Source: Aliihoeflea sp. 40Bstr573 (GTDB lineage: Bacteria; Pseudomonadota; Alphaproteobacteria; Rhizobiales; Rhizobiaceae). From it: a stretch of DNA of 64,000 nt. Below are positions 52,526-64,000 of the stretch, piece by piece; the first letter of the stretch is position 1, and each line of letters begins with the position of its first letter. A model generated the notes under the pieces. That model saw nothing but the letters and a program-made list of their open reading frames with translations, was not told the origin of the DNA and searched no databases. The DNA lies in assembly GCF_024105655.1 (NCBI RefSeq), contig NZ_JAAAMH010000006.1, positions 163,637-227,636 of the forward strand, given 5' to 3'. The translations under genes and the position numbers were made by a program.

Positions 52526-52957
52526 GTGCGAGGAGCGGAGCGCAAGACGGCCCCGAGACGACACGGCATTGCGGCGTGCCGTTCGGTTTCGTTCATGCTG
52601 CTCCTTCTCGCCCTCATCGGCTATGCCGGACTTCCATCGGACCCGGCGAACGGGCCTGACATCGCGGCGGCTCTGTCAAAGGAACTCAAGGCTGATCCGG
52701 CCTCGCCCTACAAGTTCAGCGCGCCCCAGCAGGAGCAGGAATATCGCGAGCGCGATGTCGACCTGCTGACGGCGCATGTCGACACAAGCAGTGCAGGCGA
52801 CGCCCTCTGCGCGGCTGCTCCCTGGTCCGCTGACAGCCGACCGCATTGCGCTCAGGCACCGCCACCTCGCGACGACGCGGCCCCGCACGCTGTCGTGCAG
52901 CCCGGGCTCGCCCGCGCGCCGCCCGCCGTCATGACGCAACGAGCGTCGCGCGCCTGA
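52526..52957 (+). CDS. hypothetical protein with one membrane segment or signal peptide
   Basis: A possible gene in the 782-base gap between iclR and the antiporter operon. The frame encodes a basic N terminus, a hydrophobic stretch (SVSFMLLLLALIGYAGLP) and a charged segment (DIAAALSKELKADPASPYKF, QQEQEYRERDVDLLTAH), then a low-complexity Pro/Ala/Arg tail. I recognise no family. The start is uncertain (GTG 52526, or ATG 52595 at the hydrophobic segment) and no good ribosome site was found. The tail may be non-coding. The first 257 bases of the gap hold nothing I can assign, apart from a weak 72-codon minus-strand frame. Confidence 0.3.
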   Translation: MRGAERKTAPRRHGIAACRSVSFMLLLLALIGYAGLPSDPANGPDIAAALSKELKADPASPYKFSAPQQEQEYRERDVDLLTAHVDTSSAGDALCAAAPWSADSRPHCAQAPPPRDDAAPHAVVQPGLARAPPAVMTQRASRA

Positions 52958-53050
52958 GAGGCGAGGCGGCTCCTGTAAGATCAGTGAGACGCCCCCTCGA
53001 ATACCGGCCGCCCCGATGCTCGCCCGCTCCGGGATTCGTTGTGGACGGTA

Positions 53051-55980
<2,930 letters not shown>

Positions 55981-55981
<1 letters not shown>

Positions 55982-56325
55982 TGGAACTGCTGATCGCACT
56001 TGCCATCGGCACTTTGACTGCATCGGGCGTGTGGCTGCTCTTACGTCCGCGCACGTATCAGGTGGTCATCGGCCTGGCGCTGCTGTCCTATGCCGTCAAT
56101 CTCTTCATCTTTTCCATGGGTCGCCTGCGGGTGAACGCGCCACCGGTTCTCGACGGTTCCAGCCCGGTCGATCCGGCCGTCTATACCGATCCGCTGCCCC
56201 AGGCGCTCGTGCTGACGGCGATCGTGATCGGGTTCGCGACGACGGCGCTGTTCCTCGTCGTGCTGATCGTTTCGCGCGGAATATCCGGGACCGATCATGT
56301 CGATGGGCGGGAGAGCGAGCGATGA
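55981..56325 (+). CDS. mnhC: Na+/H+ antiporter subunit C
   Basis: 114 residues and three membrane segments, homologous to NuoK. Typical features are the first helix LLIALAIGTLTASGVWLLLR, TYQVVIGLALLSYAVNLFIF, and GSSPVDPAVYTDPLPQALVL before the last helix. Translationally coupled at both ends (TGATG with mnhA, ATGA with mnhD). Confidence 0.93.
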
Positions 56326-57941
56326 ACCTCGATCTCCAGCATATCGTCATTGCGCCCATCCTGATCCCGCTGATCGCGGGCGCGATGATGCTGTTCTTCG
56401 ACGACCGCGAGCGGCGACTGAAAACTGTCATCTCGCTCGCCTCGACTGGCGCGCTTCTTGCGGTTGCCGCGATGATGCTCTGGCGTGTCCATAACGACAA
56501 CGACGCTGCGGCGCTGGTTTATCTCCTCGGAAACTGGCCGGCGCCGATTGCGATCAATCTCGTGCTGGACCGGCTGTCGGCGATCATGCTCGTCGTGACA
56601 GCGATCGTGGCGATTCCGGCGATCGTCTTCGCCATCGAGCGATGGGCCCGTGTCGGACCGCACTTCTTCACGCTGTTCCAGTTCCTGCTCGTCGGGCTCA
56701 ACGGCGCCTTCCTGACCGGCGACCTTTTCAACCTGTTCGTCTTCTTCGAGGTGATGCTGGCCGCATCCTACGGGCTGGTGCTGCACGGTTCGGCGCCCTC
56801 ACGCGTCAAGGCCGGGCTGCATTACATCGTCATCAACCTCGTCGCGTCGCTGATCTTCCTGATAGGCATTGCCCTCGTCTTCGGTGCGACCGGCAGCCTC
56901 AATATGGCGGAGATCGCGCTGCGGGCGCAATCGCTGGAAGGCTTCACGGAGCCTGCGCTGCATGTCGGTCTGGCGATGCTGGGCCTGGCGTTTCTCGTGA
57001 AGGCCGGCATGTGGCCGCTCGGCTTCTGGCTCGTTCCCACCTACGCCTCCGCGGCCGCTCCGGTCGCCGCTGTCTTTTCGATGTTGAGCAAGGTCGGCAT
57101 TTACTCGCTTCTGCGCCTCGCACTTCTGGTGCCGGCAGGTGGCGAGGCGTTTGGTTCGGCGCTCATCTTCATCGGGGGTGCCGTCACGCTGATCTTCGCG
57201 TCGATCGGCGTCCTCGCCTCGCAGTCGATGCAGCGCGCGAGTGCCTACTTCGTGCTCATGTCGTCGGGAACGCTGCTCGCCACGTTCGGCATGTCCGAGC
57301 CGGCGGCCACGGCCGGTGCGCTCATGTACCTTCTCAGCTCGACGCTGGCCGTCAGTGCGTTCTTCATGGTCGTCGAACTCCTCGAGCGCGAGCGGGACGC
57401 GGCCGCCGACGTGCTCGCCGTCACCATGGAAGCCTATGGCGAGGCGGCAAGCGAGGACGAGGGCGAAGAAGCAGAGGTCCGCCGCCTGATGCCCGGCGCG
57501 CTGGCGATTCTGGGCATCGGCTTTTCCCTGCTGGCGATGGTGCTGATCGGCCTGCCGCCGCTTTCGGGATTCCTGTCGAAGTTCGCGATCCTCCACGCCA
57601 TCATGGGGCCCGCTTCGCATGCCGGCGAAGGCGACGCCGCCATGCGCATCGCGCTTGCCGTCCTCCTGATCCTTTCCGGAGTGACGGCGCTGATCGCTCT
57701 TTCACGAATGGGTATCCGCACGTTCTGGGCGCCCGTCGAACCAATGCAGCCACGCGTCACCATCACGGAAACCGCACCAATCCTGTTCCTGATCACCGTC
57801 CTGTTCGCGCTTGTACTGCTGGCCGGCCCGGTGATGGCCGTTGTCACGGCGGCCGCGGCGGATCTGCATGACCCGAGCCGCTACCTCGGTGCCGTGCTTG
57901 GCGCGGAGCATGTGCCACCCTTTGCGCAGGAGAGCAAATGA
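56322..57941 (+). CDS. mnhD: Na+/H+ antiporter subunit D
   Basis: 539 residues, NuoM/N-like proton channel subunit. Landmarks are [40 protein letters not shown] with the conserved Glu in helix 5, [20 protein letters not shown] with the key Lys, and [20 protein letters not shown]. An acidic cytoplasmic loop ([11 protein letters not shown]) lies before the last helices. ATG 56322 overlaps mnhC by four bases; codons further upstream in the same frame lie inside mnhC. Confidence 0.93.
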   Translation: MNLDLQHIVIAPILIPLIAGAMMLFFDDRERRLKTVISLASTGALLAVAAMMLWRVHNDNDAAALVYLLGNWPAPIAINLVLDRLSAIMLVVTAIVAIPAIVFAIERWARVGPHFFTLFQFLLVGLNGAFLTGDLFNLFVFFEVMLAASYGLVLHGSAPSRVKAGLHYIVINLVASLIFLIGIALVFGATGSLNMAEIALRAQSLEGFTEPALHVGLAMLGLAFLVKAGMWPLGFWLVPTYASAAAPVAAVFSMLSKVGIYSLLRLALLVPAGGEAFGSALIFIGGAVTLIFASIGVLASQSMQRASAYFVLMSSGTLLATFGMSEPAATAGALMYLLSSTLAVSAFFMVVELLERERDAAADVLAVTMEAYGEAASEDEGEEAEVRRLMPGALAILGIGFSLLAMVLIGLPPLSGFLSKFAILHAIMGPASHAGEGDAAMRIALAVLLILSGVTALIALSRMGIRTFWAPVEPMQPRVTITETAPILFLITVLFALVLLAGPVMAVVTAAAADLHDPSRYLGAVLGAEHVPPFAQESK

Positions 57942-58423
57942 CGGCGATCCTTCCCTACCCGCTGCTTGCCGTCGGCCTTGCGTTCATGTGGCTGGCGCTG
58001 GGCGGCTTCACGCCCGGTCACCTGGTGCTGTCCGTCCTGGTCGCGGTGGCCGCCAGCCACGCGCTGCGTGCGCTCGGCGAAGCGAGCCCGCGCGTTCGGC
58101 GCTTCGCGGCAATCCCGGAACTGCTGGGCATCGTTCTCTACGACATCGTCCGATCCAACGTCGCCGTGGCGCTCATCATCCTGCGCGGCCGTCGCGCCAG
58201 CCGGACGTCCGGTTTCATCACGGTGCCCATCCGGCTGACGAACCCGTCGGCGCTTGCCATCCTGGCCATCGTCCTTACGAGCACGCCGGGCACCGCCTGG
58301 CTCGACTACAATTCGGCACGTCGGACGCTGCTCGTCCACGTGTTCGATCTTGTCGACGAGGCGGAGTGGATCGACATCATCACCAACCGCTACGAGCGAC
58401 TGTTGTTGGAGATTTTCGAATGA
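57938..58423 (+). CDS. mnhE: Na+/H+ antiporter subunit E
   Basis: 161 residues of the MnhE family. Features are [20 protein letters not shown] at the N terminus, [20 protein letters not shown], and the family-specific [21 protein letters not shown] cytoplasmic tail follows ([20 protein letters not shown]). Overlaps mnhD and mnhF by four bases each. Confidence 0.92.
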   Translation: MTAILPYPLLAVGLAFMWLALGGFTPGHLVLSVLVAVAASHALRALGEASPRVRRFAAIPELLGIVLYDIVRSNVAVALIILRGRRASRTSGFITVPIRLTNPSALAILAIVLTSTPGTAWLDYNSARRTLLVHVFDLVDEAEWIDIITNRYERLLLEIFE

Positions 58424-58701
58424 ATGTCCTCATCATGCAGGCCGCGCTGTTCATCGCGCAGCTCATGCTGGCTCTCGCCATGATCCTGTGCACCTGGCGC
58501 ATGATCATCGGGCCGAGGGCCCAGGACCGTGTGCTGGCGCTCGACGCGCTCTACGTCTGCGCCATGCTGCAGGTCCTGGCCTTCGGGGTGCGCACCGGCA
58601 ACACGCTCTACTTCGAGGCGGCGCTGGTAATAGGGGTGCTGGGTTTCGTGGCAACGGTCTCTCTTGCCAAGTTCCTCATGCGCGGCGAGGTGATCGAATG
58701 A
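58420..58701 (+). CDS. mnhF: Na+/H+ antiporter subunit F
   Basis: 93 residues with three membrane segments. The conserved MnhF segment [20 protein letters not shown] lies after the first helix and [20 protein letters not shown] at the C terminus. Overlaps its neighbours by ATGA. Confidence 0.92.
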   Translation: MNVLIMQAALFIAQLMLALAMILCTWRMIIGPRAQDRVLALDALYVCAMLQVLAFGVRTGNTLYFEAALVIGVLGFVATVSLAKFLMRGEVIE

Positions 58702-59090
58702 CCACTGGCTATGCGGACGTGCCCTTGTGGGCCGCGATCGTCAGCGCCGCCTTCATTCTCCTGGGCGCCGGGCTGTCTCTGGTCGGCGCTGTCGGCGTTG
58801 CACGCCTGTCGACGTTTTACGACCGCATCCACGCGCCGACGCTTGCGACCAGTTGGGGCGCGGGCGGCATGGTGATGGGGTCGATGATCTTCTTCACCGC
58901 GGCCGAGGGTCGCCCCGTCATCCACGAGATCCTGATCGGCGTCTTCGTCACCGTCACCACTCCCGTGACCTTGATGATGCTGGGCAGAGCTGCGGTCTAC
59001 AGGGACAGGTCGGAGCAGAACCCCGGCGCGCTGCCGAAAGAGACCTCGGTTGATCGCGCCGACACCGTCAGCAATCATAAGGGAAGCTGA
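58698..59090 (+). CDS. mnhG: Na+/H+ antiporter subunit G
   Basis: 130 residues of the MnhG/PhaG family. Typical motifs are [40 protein letters not shown] and [20 protein letters not shown], followed by a polar tail. Last gene of the operon, completing the set A-B (fused), C, D, E, F, G. Confidence 0.92.
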   Translation: MTTGYADVPLWAAIVSAAFILLGAGLSLVGAVGVARLSTFYDRIHAPTLATSWGAGGMVMGSMIFFTAAEGRPVIHEILIGVFVTVTTPVTLMMLGRAAVYRDRSEQNPGALPKETSVDRADTVSNHKGS

Positions 59091-59227
59091 CGCGGCCGTT
59101 CAGGACTGCCTGACCGCCGACCGCATGCTTCCGTGCGCTGGTGCAAGCATGGCCGGTGCTGTCGATGCAACTGCTGGGCGAATAGCTGAACCGCCTCGGC
59201 GATAATTTCCCCCACAAACGCGGGGCT

Positions 59228-59252
59228 GGAACATCTGGCTCCGACTCTTGTT
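59228..59252 (+). promoter_or_regulatory. candidate EcfG-type stress promoter before katE
   Basis: GGAAC (59228-59232), 16 bases, then TGTT (59249-59252), close to the alphaproteobacterial general-stress consensus GGAAC-N16/17-CGTT. Transcription would begin near 59259, about 40 bases before the catalase ATG. Catalase and YghA-type SDR genes are usual targets of this sigma factor. The match is short, so chance is possible. Confidence 0.4.
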
Positions 59253-59300
59253 TGGTTCCGACGCCGTACTGGCAATGCATCCAATCTCAAGGGGAATACC

Positions 59301-61415
<2,115 letters not shown>

Positions 61416-61423
61416 GAAAACCG

Positions 61424-62317
61424 ATGACTGACAGACTGAAGATGCAGGACCCGCGCAAGCAATATCCCGCACCGCCCTTTCCCGAACAGCCACAGCCCCA
61501 CCCGGGGCTGTCGGCAAAAATGGACCCGCAGCCGGATCATGGCGAAGAGAGCTATCGCGGCTCGGGCAAACTTGAGGGCCGCAAGGCGCTCGTCACGGGT
61601 GGCGATTCCGGCATCGGGCGCGCCGCTGCGATTGCCTATGCCCGAGAAGGCGCAGACGTGGCGATCTCCTATCTGCCGGAAGAACAGGCCGACGCAGACG
61701 AGGTGATCGCGCTGATCGAGAGGGAGGGGCGCAAGGCGGTCGCGCTGCCGGGTGACATCATGGATGAAACCTGGTGCCGCGAACTGGTCGAGAAGACGGT
61801 CTCCGGGCTTGGAGGCCTGGACATCCTCGTCGTCAACGCGGGACGGCAGCAGTTCCGGGAAGATGTCAGCGCGCTCTCCACTGACGACTTCGACAAGACG
61901 ATGAAGACCAATCTCTACGCGCTGCACTGGATCGTGCAAGCGGCCGTTCCGCATCTGCCGGCGGGTGCATCCGTGATTACGACCGCTTCCATCCAGGCCT
62001 ACGAGCCGTCGGAAATCCTGCTCGACTACGCAACGACCAAAGCAGGCATTACCGCCTATACGAAGGCGCTCGCCAAGCAACTCATCGAGAAGGGCATTCG
62101 TGCAAACGTCGTTGCGCCCGGCCCGTTCTGGACCGTGCTACAGCCAAGTGGAGGCCAGCCTGAGGAGAAGGTGAAGAACTTCGGCAAGAACTCCGACTTC
62201 GGCCGTCCGGGACAGCCGGTCGAGATCGCGCCTCTTTACGTTCTCCTCGCCTCGCAGGAAGGTAGCTTCCTGATTGGCGAGGTGCTGGGCGCGACAGGCG
62301 GCAGAGGCATCGCCTGA
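61424..62317 (+). CDS. short-chain dehydrogenase, YghA/YdaD type
   Basis: 297 residues with the long N-terminal extension typical of this group (MQDPRKQYPAPPFPEQPQPH, KMDPQPDHGEESYRGSGKLE), then ALVTGGDSGIGRAAAIAYAR, LDILVVNAGRQQFREDVS, TTASIQAYEPSEILLDYATT with Ser and Tyr, and KAGITAYTKALAKQLIEKGI. The C-terminal region GRPGQPVEIAPLYVLLASQE is conserved in the group. These enzymes are commonly induced by general or oxidative stress; the substrate is unsettled. Probably co-transcribed with the catalase. The following 151 bases hold nothing recognised. Confidence 0.9.
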   Translation: MTDRLKMQDPRKQYPAPPFPEQPQPHPGLSAKMDPQPDHGEESYRGSGKLEGRKALVTGGDSGIGRAAAIAYAREGADVAISYLPEEQADADEVIALIEREGRKAVALPGDIMDETWCRELVEKTVSGLGGLDILVVNAGRQQFREDVSALSTDDFDKTMKTNLYALHWIVQAAVPHLPAGASVITTASIQAYEPSEILLDYATTKAGITAYTKALAKQLIEKGIRANVVAPGPFWTVLQPSGGQPEEKVKNFGKNSDFGRPGQPVEIAPLYVLLASQEGSFLIGEVLGATGGRGIA

Positions 62318-62468
62318 CATCAGACCAGAAGCTGGCGTGCTTCTCCGCGCCGAGAGGGCATCGCTGCGACTTGAATGCGTGCGGATCCACGGTGGAACCC
62401 ACGCATTCTCCAGCAGCGGCCCAAGCCGGCAATTTCCGAGAATCTACGGCCGGCCCGGTTCCAACCCT

Positions 62469-64000
62469 TCAATCAAATCCACTAGTCCGTTCCGTTGCTC
62501 TTGCCAGGTTCGCAGCGAAGTTGTCTCCGTCGACTGGGTGGCCGAACAGGTAGCCCTGTCCGATCGGACATCCCATGCCGGCCAGCAACATGCGTTGCGC
62601 TTCGGTCTCCACGCCTTCCGCCACCACGGCCAGGCCAAGGGCACGCCCGAGCTCGATGATGGCCCGCACGATGACCATCTTGGCGGGACTGGCCGCGAGT
62701 TCGCCGACGAAGCTCCGGTCGATCTTGATCTCGGTCACCGGGAACGACTCGAGCATTCGAAGACTCGAGTACCCCGTCCCGAAATCGTCGACTGAGAGGC
62801 CGACGCCGAGGGCGCGCAGTCGCTGGAAGGCATCCAACACGCCGGGCGTGCTGTTGAGGAGCATGCTCTCGGTAATCTCCAGCGTCAGCCAGTCGGGTTC
62901 AGCACCCGTCTGGCGCAAGACGCGCCCCATCATCTCGGCCATGTCTCGGTGCAAGAATTCGGTGGCCGACACGTTGACCGAGAAGCGCAGCGGACGGTCG
63001 CGGTGCTCGTTGATCCGTCGTGCAAAGGCCGCCACGGCCCCAACGCCGCGTTCTCCAAGTGCCAGGAGCAGGCCAGTCCGCTCGGCCGCCTCGATGAACC
63101 GGCCCGGCGGCTGACTGCCGAACAGCGGATGGTTCCACCTTATCAGCGCTTCGGCGCCTACCCACTCGCCGGTCGAGAGGTCGATCTGGGGCTGGAAATG
63201 ATGGACAAACTCGTCGTTTACAATAGCCACCTTCAGCTCTCTGGTCAACCGGACGCGGAGCCGAGCCTCCTTGTCATCGTCGCGCTGAAACCTGCAAGGC
63301 CCGCCGAGCGGATCGGTCTTGGCCGTCTGCAGCGCGGTTGCGGCGTGTCGGACCAGCGCGATTGCACTGCCGCCGGGTTCGCCTATGGCATAACCGACTG
63401 CAAAACGCAGCGAAACGCTTGCGCCCGGAACGACGAAGTCCGGCTCGAGCGCGGCAGTAACGCGGCTCACAATGAGCTGCGCGCTCGCTTCATCCGGCAG
63501 TTCGAAGGCCAGCGCGAATTCATTCGCTCCCATCCGGGCGACCGTGGCGGCCCCGGTCTCCCTCAGTCGGCGCCCGGTCTCCAGCAGCAGGGCGTCTCCG
63601 ACATCGAAGCCATATCCGGCATTTATGTCGTGGAAGCCGATCACATCGAGCTTTACGATCAACGCCGGACCGTCATGGGCGGCGAGGCGCTTTTCGACAG
63701 CGACAATGAACGACTGCCGGTTGAGGCATTCCGTCGCGATGTCGAGATTCGCGGCGCGGTCCAGGGCGATTTCCGTTTGCCGGATGGCGGACACGTCTCG
63801 CAGAACACCGACATAGAATTGCTCGCCGCCGACCGTGAACGGTCTTAAGCGGAGGTGATTCCAGAATGTCGTCCTGATCAGCCCCCACTGACGGGTCCGG
63901 CTGGAATGTTAGTGCATTGACGGTCTTGTTGCCAGCGCGGGCGGCATCGCTGGTTGGGTTTGCAGGGCCGTCCGCGCGGCGAAGGCTGGGATGAAGACCT
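62469..64000 (-). pseudogene. PAS-GGDEF-EAL cyclic-di-GMP protein, frameshifted, 5' end outside window
   Basis: Minus strand. The long frame (63908-62469) contains the end of a PAS domain (TTFWNHLRLRPFTVGGEQFY, VGVLRDVS) and a GGDEF domain whose signature is GANEF, so cyclase activity is doubtful. The EAL domain looks complete (GAEALIRWNHP, NVSATEF, LEITESM, DDFGTGYSS, EIKIDRSFV, VVAEGVE). Upstream, PAS-like coding seems to continue in another frame to the window edge (RAGNKTVNALTFQPDPSVG). Removing one base from the run of five C at 63882-63886 joins the frames. Either this is a true frameshift or a homopolymer error. If read correctly, a shorter protein might start at GTG 63794 without PAS. 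Confidence 0.7.

Overview
The window is about 64 kb of GC-rich DNA with dense, overlapping operons. It looks like the chromosome or a large replicon of an alphaproteobacterium, most likely Hyphomicrobiales (Phyllobacteriaceae-like). The pointers are a BA14K-family exported protein, a fused MnhA-MnhB antiporter subunit, a plausible EcfG-type stress promoter, and a very high density of binding-protein-dependent transporters (TAXI-TRAP, DctPQM-TRAP, TctCBA, peptide ABC, sugar ABC). No rRNA, tRNA, CRISPR array, insertion sequence or phage gene was recognised. The genus is inference.

Layout. 1-571: start of a TonB-dependent siderophore receptor cut by the window edge. 740-2985: a phenylalanine-ammonia-lyase-like MIO enzyme divergent from an Lrp/AsnC regulator. 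3063-12894: a catabolic island with a ThDP enzyme, TAXI-TRAP uptake system, IclR regulator, ACMSD-like amidohydrolase, aldehyde dehydrogenase and flavin hydroxylase; two copies of one inverted repeat suggest an IclR regulon. 12966-22752: a hydantoin-type module with a short HyuA-like protein, a DUF917 protein, an AroM-LuxR fusion regulator, a free-standing AroM and a complete oligopeptide-type ABC transporter. A shared palindrome lies before both aroM genes. 22756-27471: cysK plus a group II PLP decarboxylase, divergent from a large BTAD/TolB-like/TPR regulator. 27475-29315: a PfkB sugar kinase and a BA14K protein.

29498-45338: a sugar-acid regulon built around a LacI repressor. The operator TGGCAGCGCTGCCA occurs three times: before an SDR-FAH hydrolase pair, between the sugar ABC operon and lacI-tctCBA, and before ilvD/edd-denD-HIBADH-SDR. 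It joins two transporters to dehydratase, dehydrogenase and diketo-acid hydrolase steps. 45457-45716 is a decayed metallo-beta-lactamase-fold gene. 45758-52268: a DctPQM TRAP operon, SDR, FAD-dependent reductase/dehydrogenase and a second IclR regulator. 53051-59090: complete Mnh/Mrp (Pha) Na+(K+)/H+ antiporter operon. 59301-62317: large-subunit catalase and a YghA-type SDR, probably stress-regulated. 62469-64000: a PAS-GGDEF-EAL gene with an apparent frameshift.

Main points of novelty. The AroM domain of the LuxR-type fusion has both cysteines of the neighbouring AroM replaced by serine, which suggests a ligand sensor derived from the pathway enzyme. Three sets of operators can be assigned from the sequence alone. 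All five solute-binding-protein genes that lie upstream of transporter permeases are followed within about 30 bases by a GC-rich hairpin.
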